Below, one piece after another: positions 6,753-14,731 of a DNA stretch of 16,413 bases. The position numbers were made by a program, and so were the translations under genes. The stretch lies in contig CAYGRM010000129.1 in NCBI GenBank assembly GCA_964352225.1, positions 1 through 16,413 of the forward strand, written 5' to 3'. Each line of letters opens with the position of its first letter. Position 1 is the first letter of the stretch. The notes under the pieces were generated by a model, which was given only the letters and a program-made list of their open reading frames with translations, was not told the origin of the DNA and ran no database searches. The DNA comes from CAJQQY01 sp964352225 (GTDB lineage: Bacteria; Bacteroidota; Bacteroidia; Chitinophagales; Saprospiraceae).

Positions 6753-8969
6753 TTATCTGATTTTAGCGTCCATTTTTTTCCTGGTTATTTTATCTCGTAG
6801 TACAATTTCGTAATCTCCGTTGGGTAAAATCAAAGGTGTGTTATCTTGATTATTCGCTAATTCTATAACATCAATTGGGATGGCCTGATTGACATCCTCT
6901 CCCTTTTTGTAAGCTAAAACTAGGCAAGGATAACTCATTTTATATTTGTCAATATTAAGTTGATAAGGTCTACGTACACCTGATTTTGATAAATACTGAG
7001 GACGGTTATTTGGAAAAGTATTCCTTGGATGAAACACCTGAATATCATTTGTTTGGTAGGTTTGCGCTCCTTCTCTTTCATAAGGGACTAAAATAATATT
7101 TCTCTTTTGAAAAATGGTTGGCGTTGATATTTTTATCCTTTTTAAAATTGGATTTTGCGGCCCTGCGCATGGATGGTAAATATTGGTTTGCCCAATACTT
7201 AGTAAATCTATTTGCGAATATTTTTTTAACCAAAAAGCAATTGTGGACAAATTTCCTTGTTTGGATTCGATAATATCATTCGATAATAACAATACTTTTG
7301 CATCTTTTTCTTTTTTTAAAATTCGATTAATATTCATGGCACCCGCCCATTTTTCTGCAGCTTCTTCCTCTGGCTGATCACCAAAATTAAAGTTCTGTTT
7401 TTTCAAAATAGTCATGGCTTTTTGCAATTCATTTTCGCTAGGAGAGAGGCTGAAAAATTGGAACCCTGCCAACTGCCCTTGTCGAATAATCTCTCCAAAA
7501 ATAGATTGATGAATTTGATTTCCATTTTTGAAAATAGGATAACCTAAACTCGAAATCGATTCCAAATTTTTCAAATTTTCGATGCCAATATATCTGAATC
7601 CTTGCTGGTACCATTCACCTAATAATTCTAAAATCAACATTTGGAACTCAGGATGCAGAGCAGAAGTTTGAATATGAACTACTTGGTTTAGCCTAGTTTT
7701 TGATAAAAGTAAATCATGAGCATCCAGCGGTTTGAACTCAGCAAAAGTATTCATCTGCTGCTGAGTTTCTTTAGACATTTTGAACGTTGTTTTAGCAATG
7801 TATTCACAATTCCAAGAACGCTCATCTTTACCGATGTTGATTAATTTGAAGGCATCATTTTTTATGTTTTCGGAAAAGTTATAAGCTAAATCAGTAAGTA
7901 TAACTCCCTGACCGACAGTATCTTGTGATTTTGTAACAAACTCCACACGTCTATTTTGTTGCTTGCCAACTGAAGTAGAATTATCCGCAACTGCTTGACT
8001 TGCACCATGTCCTTCATGTGCCAATCGCTCTTGCTCAATGCCTTGATCTACTAAGTAATCATAAACTGAATTAGCTCGATTTTCAGATAATTCTTGGTTG
8101 TGATCTTTGTCTCCATCACTATCCGTATGACCTTTTATATTTATGGTCATGGAAGGATTGTCTTTCATGATTTTGACTAATTTATTTAATTCAGAAAAAG
8201 ATTCAGAAAGTAAATCATATTTATCTGTTTCAAAATAAATATTTTCCATAACGATGGAGGCAATCTTTCCTTTGATTTGATAAGTTTTACTTGGCTCAAA
8301 TTGTTCTGCTTCTTTTTCGATTTTTTCTACAAAAATATCATCCAAAAAATAGTAGGCTTCCATGATATTAGTTGGATTATTTTTATCCAAAAATTGACCA
8401 ACATAAAGATGAGTTGAAGCTTGTTCAGCGGTGAAGGAACCGTTTATTTTTTGCCATAAGTTGGCTTGTAAACGAGTTTCTGGGCGAGCAGTTATTTGGG
8501 GTTTTGCTTCTATAATTTTTGTGTTGGTAAAATACAGCCGCTGGTCGAAAAGTATTCCAAAATGATTATTGAGTATTGGAGTACCCGTTACAGTTTTGTT
8601 ATAAGATTGTGGTGCATTAATCCAAAATTCCACGTAGTATTTTTTTCCAACTTCCAGCGGTTCTTTTAATTTCATAGAAATATATTCCGCCCAATGTGCT
8701 CCCTGCACAACCGAACCAACCATGTTTTTACCAGAGTGTGGTTCCACTAATTGCACCTTAGAAGACCGAAATCGAGGAGTAATAAAATCGGTGGAAGCTC
8801 TATTTGGAGAAACCCAACTCGGAACAGCTCGGGTAAATTCTAGCCCTTCATCAAGCATTGCTGCTGGTCGTCGATTATAGGCTTCAAAACTTGGATTGGA
8901 AACCAAATTCTGAGCAAATAAAGTGAAGCTGAAAAATACAAAAATAAAAAAAGTAAAAATTTTTCTCAT
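6753..8969 (-). CDS. Secreted OmpA-family protein with an EreA/ChaN-like C-terminal domain
   Basis: A 738-residue cell-envelope protein. Residues 1-19 are a signal peptide ending F-A-Q. Residues ~20-215 form a beta-rich domain opening N-L-V-S-N-P-S-F-E, probably a galactose-binding-like jelly roll. Residues ~240-346 are an OmpA peptidoglycan-binding domain with G-H-T-D-S-D-G-D, L-S-E-N-R-A and Q-Q-N-R-R-V-E-F. Residues ~425-600 are an added domain: G-F-R-Y-I-G-I-E-N-L, L-G-Y-P-I-F, a Q-A-G-F-type helix-strand step, D-A-K-V-L-L-L and I-D-L-L-S-I-G-Q-T. These resemble, from memory, the erythromycin-esterase/ChaN/TIKI superfamily, but the expected Glu and His residues appear replaced, so it may be a pseudoenzyme. 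The last ~130 residues are unassigned. It follows a shorter OmpA paralogue after 82 bases. It likely bridges peptidoglycan and the outer membrane or cell surface. The OmpA call is firm; the C-terminal call is tentative. Confidence 0.88.
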   Translation of the reverse strand: MRKIFTFFIFVFFSFTLFAQNLVSNPSFEAYNRRPAAMLDEGLEFTRAVPSWVSPNRASTDFITPRFRSSKVQLVEPHSGKNMVGSVVQGAHWAEYISMKLKEPLEVGKKYYVEFWINAPQSYNKTVTGTPILNNHFGILFDQRLYFTNTKIIEAKPQITARPETRLQANLWQKINGSFTAEQASTHLYVGQFLDKNNPTNIMEAYYFLDDIFVEKIEKEAEQFEPSKTYQIKGKIASIVMENIYFETDKYDLLSESFSELNKLVKIMKDNPSMTINIKGHTDSDGDKDHNQELSENRANSVYDYLVDQGIEQERLAHEGHGASQAVADNSTSVGKQQNRRVEFVTKSQDTVGQGVILTDLAYNFSENIKNDAFKLINIGKDERSWNCEYIAKTTFKMSKETQQQMNTFAEFKPLDAHDLLLSKTRLNQVVHIQTSALHPEFQMLILELLGEWYQQGFRYIGIENLKNLESISSLGYPIFKNGNQIHQSIFGEIIRQGQLAGFQFFSLSPSENELQKAMTILKKQNFNFGDQPEEEAAEKWAGAMNINRILKKEKDAKVLLLSNDIIESKQGNLSTIAFWLKKYSQIDLLSIGQTNIYHPCAGPQNPILKRIKISTPTIFQKRNIILVPYEREGAQTYQTNDIQVFHPRNTFPNNRPQYLSKSGVRRPYQLNIDKYKMSYPCLVLAYKKGEDVNQAIPIDVIELANNQDNTPLILPNGDYEIVLRDKITRKKMDAKIR

Positions 8970-9051
8970 TGATAAATTCCTTTTCTACAAGGTAGCAAAA
9001 GCTATGCGAAACTTGATTTTTTGATAATTCAAAAGATTAAATAAATCAAAA

Positions 9052-10224
9052 TTATTTGAGGATTTCAAATTCAACTCTTCGATTTGATTGTTGACCCTTC
9101 AATGTTTTATTTTCAGAGATGGGTTGACTTTCCCCTTTGCCCAAAGTTTTGATTTTTGAAATATGTATTCCATTGGAAATTAGATAGTTAGCGACGGATT
9201 TAGCTCGTTTTTCAGATAGGATTTGATTAGCGTAAGTTTTCCCAATGTTGTCAGTATGACCTGTTATTTTAATTTTAAAATTTCGATTTTCCTTTAAATA
9301 AACGATTAAATCGTCCAAAGAATTATAGGCAATAGGAAGTAAAATATCACTATTATTTTCAAATAATATATTGGGAAGGACAAAAGTTTTTTCTTCAAAA
9401 ATAGTTTGAGGTTGAGAGTTTTCAATTTCTTGAGGAATATCCCCTATTGCTGGCGCTAATACTTTTACATTTTGAATAGAATGAGGATGCTGAGTGATAG
9501 AATGTCGAACGGAATCAGCATAAATGTGTTCTCGATTTTTTTCTAAATCACATGTAGAATTTAATTTTTCCAAAGGAGTCAAAGAGAAATTATCAAAGTA
9601 ATGATAGACACGTCTAATCGGTCTTTCCCCCTTTTTCTTTTTTTGTAACAATGAAATTACGGTTTGTGCATCGCGTTTAAAATTTCCTAAGACCATTCCA
9701 ACTTCATTGCCAGTAGCTTCGTAAATTGTTTCTAGCGTAATCCATTTATTTGCAGGAAATGGTTTAGAAAATTCAAATTTGATTTGCGGGGTTTTTTCAA
9801 AAATCGGATCATTTTTTTTGGTAACCATCAAGGTGTCTGCTAGGTAAACCTCAAAGCTATTGACAAAGTAAGTTTTACTTAAAAATTGGAATTGAAGTTT
9901 GTATTTTTTCCCTTTTTCTAATTGGCATAGAAAGGGAACTTGGACGTAAGAACGATCCATTTTTCTTCCCGTGTTAAACATGCGTAAGGAAAGGCAACGA
10001 CTTCCATTAGCCGGTTTCATCACGGTTTCATCTTGCCTTGAAATTTTGTAATCGTAATAAAGAAAGGCTTTTAAAGTATTGGATCTCCATGCTTTAGGAG
10101 CGCAGAGTTCTTGGTATTTTTGGCAAGTATTTTCATCTTCGAGGCTTGGGTTTGGGATTAGGTTTTGTCCATAAAAAATTAAGAAGAAAAAGGACAAGAC
10201 AAAACTCAATACTAACCTCTTCAT
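9052..10224 (-). CDS. Secreted OmpA-family protein with N-terminal jelly-roll-like domain
   Basis: A 390-residue paralogue of the N-terminal half of the next gene on this strand. It has a signal peptide ending near residue 19 (F-Y-G-Q), a mature start N-L-I-P-N-P-S-L-E, then a ~190-residue beta-rich region that is probably a carbohydrate-binding-like jelly roll, and a linker near 220-280. Residues ~281-388 are an OmpA domain with L-F-E-N-N-S-D at the first strand, the diaminopimelate-binding G-H-T-D-N-I-G-K at 322-329, L-S-E-K-R-A-K-S-V and Q-Q-S-N-R-R-V-E-F near the end. It should anchor non-covalently to peptidoglycan in the periplasm. It begins with ATG 91 bases after the small membrane protein gene. 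The ligand of the N-terminal domain is unknown. Confidence 0.88.
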   Translation of the reverse strand: MKRLVLSFVLSFFFLIFYGQNLIPNPSLEDENTCQKYQELCAPKAWRSNTLKAFLYYDYKISRQDETVMKPANGSRCLSLRMFNTGRKMDRSYVQVPFLCQLEKGKKYKLQFQFLSKTYFVNSFEVYLADTLMVTKKNDPIFEKTPQIKFEFSKPFPANKWITLETIYEATGNEVGMVLGNFKRDAQTVISLLQKKKKGERPIRRVYHYFDNFSLTPLEKLNSTCDLEKNREHIYADSVRHSITQHPHSIQNVKVLAPAIGDIPQEIENSQPQTIFEEKTFVLPNILFENNSDILLPIAYNSLDDLIVYLKENRNFKIKITGHTDNIGKTYANQILSEKRAKSVANYLISNGIHISKIKTLGKGESQPISENKTLKGQQSNRRVEFEILK

Positions 10225-10232
10225 GTATATTT

Positions 10233-10259
10233 AATATTTTTTTGGAGAAAAGAAATATT
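10233..10259. other. A/T-rich hairpin in the leader of the shorter OmpA-family gene
   Basis: AATATTTTTTT at 10233-10243 pairs with 10249-10259 over 11 positions, with one G-T wobble and a 5-base loop (GGAGA). It sits 9 bases before the gene's ATG (minus strand) and has no T-tract on the downstream side, so it is not a convincing terminator. It may fold in the leader RNA or be an accident of composition. Confidence 0.3.
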
Positions 10260-10315
10260 CTCAAACTTCAGTAACTTTTAGCAAGTCTAAAAATTACAGG
10301 ATTAGTTAAATGCTC

Positions 10316-10633
10316 TTATAACGATTTAATATTATCTTCCGTTTCTGAAAGTTTTTCATTGATCTTTTTCCTGCCGACAAAAATGAGAACAAGATTTAAA
10401 ATCCCAAGTGGGATGGCGAGATACATCAAATATTTTATCCAAGGATAACTATCTAAAAATAGGTAAAGCAAAACTAAAGTGATCGTCCATCTGATGCAAA
10501 ACATCAATAGTTTTCTTTTAAAAAAATGATCAGTTGAAGATCGAATATCATCAATGTTTTTATTGATTTCAGCGGTGAAGTCGGCGAGGTCATCGTCTTC
10601 GGGGGAGTTCTGTTTTTTATTTTCTGATTCCAT
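10316..10633 (-). CDS. Small two-helix membrane protein, unknown function
   Basis: A 105-residue protein I do not recognise. The first ~38 residues are acidic and soluble, and may form a helix (D-F-T-A-E-I-N-K-N-I-D-D-I). Two membrane helices follow at about 41-60 and 66-87, joined by a short turn (D-S-Y-P-W-I-K). A short charged tail ends it. Both termini should face the same side, probably the cytoplasm by the positive-inside rule (K-R-K before helix 1, G-R-K-K after helix 2). It starts at an ATG 11 bases after the stop of the LtaS-like gene, so the two are very likely co-transcribed and it may be an accessory to that enzyme. No catalytic motif is visible. Confidence 0.72.
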   Translation of the reverse strand: MESENKKQNSPEDDDLADFTAEINKNIDDIRSSTDHFFKRKLLMFCIRWTITLVLLYLFLDSYPWIKYLMYLAIPLGILNLVLIFVGRKKINEKLSETEDNIKSL

Positions 10634-10644
10634 TTGATGTAAGT

Positions 10645-12510
10645 TTATTTTGAAGAAAAATCATTCGAGATTTTTTGCAAATATGCATTGCCAATAGAAT
10701 CAGGAAAAGTGCTTCCTTCTTGTCTTAAAAACCGATTTCCAACATAATCATAAATTACCTGAGTACTATCTGCTAATAATCCATAGCCATGACTAAAGGT
10801 ATAAAATGCAAATGATTTAGAAGAAGGAGATAGGATGTTTTTTCCATATTCATAAGTCTTAAAGTCTTGATTTAATTGATGTAACAAGGTATTTGCAAGA
10901 TCTGTTTGGGAAGCGAATTTGGTGATGGTGAAGGTAGAATCCTTTAACACTCCACCTAGCCAAATCAAGGGGATTTTAAATTTTTGTGGTGCTGAGACAT
11001 GACAATTATCTAGGTATGGTATGCTGTGATCAGCCAATAAAACAACTAAGGTATTATTCCATATTGATTCTTGTGAAAGCATTGTTATAAAGTTTCCTAG
11101 AGCCTGATCGGTGTAGTGGGCAGAATTGGCAAAAAGCGAATTATCATCATTCCCATCGATGACGGTTGGAATTGGTGTATCGAATGGTGGATGACTACTC
11201 AACGTTAAAATCGCCTTGAAAAAAGGCTCTTCAGCATTTTTAATATCAGCTAGCAATTTATCAAAAACGAAGTGATCATGAACGCCCCATTTAGCATTAA
11301 ATTGATCTGATGGAAAATCGTTTTTGTCAATAATTCTTTCCATCCCAGATTGCAATAAATAGGATTTCATATTGGCAAAATTGATGTCTCCTCCGTAATA
11401 AAAAGAAGTTTTATAATTTAATTTTTTTAAGTCTTTGACTATCGAAGGAAGCTTAGCAGTTTTGTTTTGATAGTTGATAATATAGCTGATCGGTTGAGCG
11501 GGGTAACCGCTTAAAATACTCACTAGTCCTTCGTCCGTTCGATCACCACTTGCATAAAAATTGGAGAAATAAATTCCTTCCTTGGTGAGGCGATTTAAAT
11601 TAGGTGTGATTTCGATACCATTCCATTTTTCGTTGATTAGTTTTGAGGTAAAACTTTCCAGAATGATAAATATGATATTTGGTTTTTGACTTTTTAATAT
11701 GCTGGGCGCAGGAGATTCTGTTGGATATAAACTTTTGAAATATGGTTCAACATATTTAGGTTCAATGTAATTAAATGTCTGATATAATTTCTCTTTTTCC
11801 GAAAAAGTATAAGCAATATTCCAAATTACATTGATGGCAGAATGATTCGGGAATGTATTGTTAGAAAAATAAACATTGCTCATGTTGATTGGATTCAAGC
11901 CAATCCCGCCACGGATTGGAATAATTGAGAGTGCGCCAAAAATTAAAAAAGTGATAGGGACTGAAAACCAATTTTTTAAATGGATATCAGCTAATGGATG
12001 TATTTTTCTTAAATAAAAAAGGCAAGCACCAATAGCTAAAACTAGAAATGATAAAGTATTGATTATCAATGTTTTAAATGGAATAAAGTTCATCGCTTCT
12101 CCTGCATTATTCAAATAAAAAGCTCCATACACATCTAGTCTATTTCCCCAATGACCATAAAGGGATGCATCTAAGATTATAAAAAATGATATGATGAATA
12201 ACAATATACTTGTATAGATGAGTATGGTTTTTTGAAAAAAATTCTTTCTGAAAAATGAGTTAAGAATAATGGTGACGGTAGGAATTAATAACAGATAACC
12301 AGCGATTGATAAGTCTAATTTAGCCCCTTGGTAAAAAATAGAAAGAAGTTCAGAACTAGATTCTAGATTGATCGCTTTTTCCCAATTAAAAGTTAGAAAG
12401 ACCAATTTTGCTACCACAAAATAGCTTAACCAGTAAATCCAATAGGATAAATAAAATTTTAACTTTTGTTTGATAATATCTTTTTTTAATTCTGCCTTTA
12501 ATGATTGCAA
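10645..12510 (-). CDS. LtaS-like sulfatase-fold membrane phosphotransferase
   Basis: A 621-residue inner-membrane enzyme of the lipoteichoic-acid-synthase/alkaline-phosphatase superfamily. About five N-terminal membrane helices (near 20-40, 68-85, 95-115, 148-167 and 181-200) precede a periplasmic sulfatase domain from ~275. Metal and catalytic residues are visible: I-I-L-E-S-F with Glu285, G-D-R-T-D-E-G with nucleophile Thr325, W-G-V-H-D at 409-412, L-S-S-H-P-P-F with His440 and L-A-D-H at 492-495. Relatives move phosphoglycerol or phosphoethanolamine from phospholipids to a glycan or lipid. A Gram-negative host makes true lipoteichoic acid unlikely, so the acceptor is unknown; a surface glycan is possible. 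The start is a TTG at 12510: an in-frame TAG lies 9 bases upstream and no ATG occurs before helix 1. That TTG is also the end of a TAGATTTG -7-like string. It probably leads an operon with the small membrane gene. Confidence 0.88.
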   Translation of the reverse strand: MQSLKAELKKDIIKQKLKFYLSYWIYWLSYFVVAKLVFLTFNWEKAINLESSSELLSIFYQGAKLDLSIAGYLLLIPTVTIILNSFFRKNFFQKTILIYTSILLFIISFFIILDASLYGHWGNRLDVYGAFYLNNAGEAMNFIPFKTLIINTLSFLVLAIGACLFYLRKIHPLADIHLKNWFSVPITFLIFGALSIIPIRGGIGLNPINMSNVYFSNNTFPNHSAINVIWNIAYTFSEKEKLYQTFNYIEPKYVEPYFKSLYPTESPAPSILKSQKPNIIFIILESFTSKLINEKWNGIEITPNLNRLTKEGIYFSNFYASGDRTDEGLVSILSGYPAQPISYIINYQNKTAKLPSIVKDLKKLNYKTSFYYGGDINFANMKSYLLQSGMERIIDKNDFPSDQFNAKWGVHDHFVFDKLLADIKNAEEPFFKAILTLSSHPPFDTPIPTVIDGNDDNSLFANSAHYTDQALGNFITMLSQESIWNNTLVVLLADHSIPYLDNCHVSAPQKFKIPLIWLGGVLKDSTFTITKFASQTDLANTLLHQLNQDFKTYEYGKNILSPSSKSFAFYTFSHGYGLLADSTQVIYDYVGNRFLRQEGSTFPDSIGNAYLQKISNDFSSK

Positions 12511-12552
12511 ATCTAGCTAAAATTTGAATTTAAAATCATTCTCTAACTTTCT

Positions 12553-12560
12553 TATATTTG
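12553..12560 (+). promoter_or_regulatory. Bacteroidota-type -7 promoter element (TATATTTG)
   Basis: TATATTTG matches the TAnnTTTG -7 consensus of this phylum exactly. Transcription would start near 12567, giving a leader of about 12 bases to the ATG at 12579. The best -33 candidate, TTTG at 12523, is 26 bases upstream, longer than the usual spacing, so the promoter is plausible rather than certain. It also argues against a TTG start at 12558, which would lie inside this element. Confidence 0.45.
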
Positions 12561-12578
12561 TCAAAAAGAATCAAAACG

Positions 12579-14483
12579 ATGGCGAAAAGGAAAGATAAAA
12601 AACCTGTAAAGTCCTCCTCTAAAGAAAGTAAAAAAAATCCTTCCAATTTTTCTTTAAAAAAATTGTTACCGCTTGCAATTATCGTTGGAGCGCTAGGATT
12701 TCTTTTATATCTCAATACCATTCAGCATGACTGGGCTTTGGATGATTTTTCAGTTATCAAAGAGAATTTTGTTACCCAAAAGGGTTTGGGGGGAATTGGC
12801 ACCCATCTAACTCATAGTTATCGCTATGGTTACGGAGCTGGTTTTGGCACATTATATCGGCCTTTGACACCGGTGATGTTTGCCATAGAATGGCAGTTTT
12901 TTCCTGATAATCCAAGTTTTATGCATTTTGTAAATGTATTGTTTTATGCCTTGAGTGGAGTACTTTTATTTTTTGTATTAGCTCGTGTTTTTAAAAATTA
13001 TAATTTGATGTTGCCTTTTGCCTCGGCGGTGATTTTTATGATTCATCCATTGCATACGGAGTCGGTAGCTAATATTAAAGGGCGAGATGATATCATGGGC
13101 TTTTTCTTTTTTTTATTGGCAGTTTATTGGTTGTGGGATTATTTAAAAAAATCAGATATCAAATGGTTAGCCTTGTCATTGGGGAGTTATTTTTTGGCGA
13201 TCATGGCTAAGGAAAGTTCGGTGACTTATGTGGCAATTTTTCCATTGTTGATGTACTTTTTTACAAAAACTTCTTTAGAAAAAAACTTAAAAATATCGGG
13301 AGGATATTTAGTAGTTGCGCTGGTTTTTATTGCCATTTTGCGAGCCGTTTTAGGAAAAACGATTGGAACTGACAATACTTCGATTTTGGATAATGTATTG
13401 GTCTCGGCGGATGGTTTTGTCGAACAAAAAGCAACGGCATTCCTAATTTTAGGCAGGTATTTGAAGTTATTATTTTTTCCTCATCCATTAGTTTCAGATG
13501 CTGGATATTCACAAATACCATTGACCTCTTTTGGTGATTGGAAGGTTCTTTTATCGTTTATAATTCATGCAGGATTAGGAATTTGGGCATTGATAAATAT
13601 CAAGAAGAAATCTGTTTTTGCTTTTGGAATTCTGTTTTATATTTTGACTCTTTCGATTACTTCAAATTTGGTTTTCAATATTGGAACTTCCTATGCTGAG
13701 CGGTTATTGTATGTACCTGTTTTGGGGTTTTCTATTGCGATAGCTTACGGTTTAATGAAACTATTAAAGTTGGAAGAGGGAAGAAGTAAAGAATTTCAAT
13801 TGAATGGATTTTTAAAAAAGAATAGTGTCGCACTTGGAATTTTGGGAGTGGTGATTTTGCTTTTTTCATTTAAAACCATCGACCGAAATAAAGCATGGAA
13901 AGACAGTTTTACACTCTATGATACGGATATTTTGACTTCTCCTAATTGTGGTAAATTACTATTTCATTATAGTCTTGAATTGTCAAAAAAAGGATTGACT
14001 TTAGAGGGGAATGAACAAGCCGATATGATGAACAAAGCAAAGACTGTTTTAGAAAAAGCGGTTGAAGTATATCCAAAATATTCTGATGCTCATGCTAGGC
14101 TCGGGTGGTGGTATAATAAAGCAGGTTTCAACGAAAAGGCTGAGGAACATTATAATTTGGCGATTCAATACAATTTGAATAATGCGAAAGCATATAATAA
14201 TTTGGGAGTTATTTATTTTGAAAAAAGCGCTAAAGAAAGAGCAAAAGGTAACCTTGCAGGAGCTAATGCTGAATTAGAAAAAGCAAAAAGTGTTTATCAA
14301 AAAGCCGTTGAAAAAAATCCTAGATATGTAGATGGATGGCAAAACTTAGGAGTCATTCATGCCATGCAAAAACAGTTTCCAGATGCTATAAAGTATTTTG
14401 AAAAAGCGAAAGAATTTGCGGTAGATCCAACGCAGATAGAGACCCTTAACAATTATTTGGAAAGTGCCAGACAGGGAAAATAG
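12579..14483 (+). CDS. TMTC-like GT-C glycosyltransferase with C-terminal TPR repeats
   Basis: A 634-residue polytopic membrane protein of the TMTC type (GT-C fold). After a very basic N-terminus and the first membrane helix it has W-A-L-D-D-F with Asp55-Asp56, the usual GT-C catalytic acidic pair in the first periplasmic loop. Y-R-P-L follows near 93, then the family signature H-P-L-H-T-E-S-V-A-N-I-K-G-R-D-D at about 156-171. Eight or more membrane helices run to ~430. The last ~165 residues contain about three TPRs (A-R-L-G-W-W-Y, N-N-L-G-V-I-Y, Q-N-L-G-V-I-H). Eukaryotic TMTCs are O-mannosyltransferases using lipid-linked sugar. In bacteria the acceptor is unknown; transfer onto a secreted protein or glycan is plausible. 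I chose ATG 12579 over TTG 12558 because of the -7 element. It is divergent from the LtaS-like gene. Confidence 0.86.
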   Translation: MAKRKDKKPVKSSSKESKKNPSNFSLKKLLPLAIIVGALGFLLYLNTIQHDWALDDFSVIKENFVTQKGLGGIGTHLTHSYRYGYGAGFGTLYRPLTPVMFAIEWQFFPDNPSFMHFVNVLFYALSGVLLFFVLARVFKNYNLMLPFASAVIFMIHPLHTESVANIKGRDDIMGFFFFLLAVYWLWDYLKKSDIKWLALSLGSYFLAIMAKESSVTYVAIFPLLMYFFTKTSLEKNLKISGGYLVVALVFIAILRAVLGKTIGTDNTSILDNVLVSADGFVEQKATAFLILGRYLKLLFFPHPLVSDAGYSQIPLTSFGDWKVLLSFIIHAGLGIWALINIKKKSVFAFGILFYILTLSITSNLVFNIGTSYAERLLYVPVLGFSIAIAYGLMKLLKLEEGRSKEFQLNGFLKKNSVALGILGVVILLFSFKTIDRNKAWKDSFTLYDTDILTSPNCGKLLFHYSLELSKKGLTLEGNEQADMMNKAKTVLEKAVEVYPKYSDAHARLGWWYNKAGFNEKAEEHYNLAIQYNLNNAKAYNNLGVIYFEKSAKERAKGNLAGANAELEKAKSVYQKAVEKNPRYVDGWQNLGVIHAMQKQFPDAIKYFEKAKEFAVDPTQIETLNNYLESARQGK

Positions 14484-14660
14484 AGAATTATCCAACTTGA
14501 AAGTCAGCGCATGTTTCAATTTTTACCGTTTTGAAAACCAACGCTTTATGAACCTTGCGTCTAATTTAATCTTTATTTAACTCGCTAAACTTCAAATGAA
14601 ATTGTTAGCAAGAACCACAAATCATTGATTTCCAATTAGTTGAAATTTTAAACATGCTCT

Positions 14661-14694
14661 AATAAAAAAATGCCTCGCAAACATTGCGAGGCAT
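14661..14694 (-). terminator. Rho-independent terminator of the Val/Glu-repeat gene
   Basis: A perfect 11-bp GC-rich stem (ATGCCTCGCAA at 14670-14680 with its complement at 14684-14694, 3-base loop) is followed on the minus strand by a run of seven T. It lies 37 bases beyond the stop of the repeat-protein gene, so it terminates that transcript. On the plus strand the stem lacks a good T-tract, although plus-strand transcripts from the TPR gene would also run into it. Confidence 0.9.
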
Positions 14695-14731
14695 GAGTAA
14701 ATTTTGGTTATGTTATTGCGGCGAAAATGAA

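Noticed and set aside
9047..9054. TAATTTTG on the minus strand as a promoter for the larger OmpA-family gene
   Set aside because: It overlaps the stop codon of the upstream gene, lies 78 bases from the start codon and lacks a -33 partner at the usual distance.
12536..12721. Short minus-strand open frame over the start of the TMTC-like gene
   Set aside because: It overlaps a strong gene and the divergent promoter region, and its product is an antisense reading of the basic N-terminus.
14484..14660. Possible hairpins after the TMTC-like gene (AGCG/CGCT near 14505-14552; GCTAA/TTAGC near 14583-14610)
   Set aside because: Stems are short and imperfect with no following T-tract. No gene, RNA or convincing terminator is visible in this stretch apart from the minus-strand terminator beginning at 14661.
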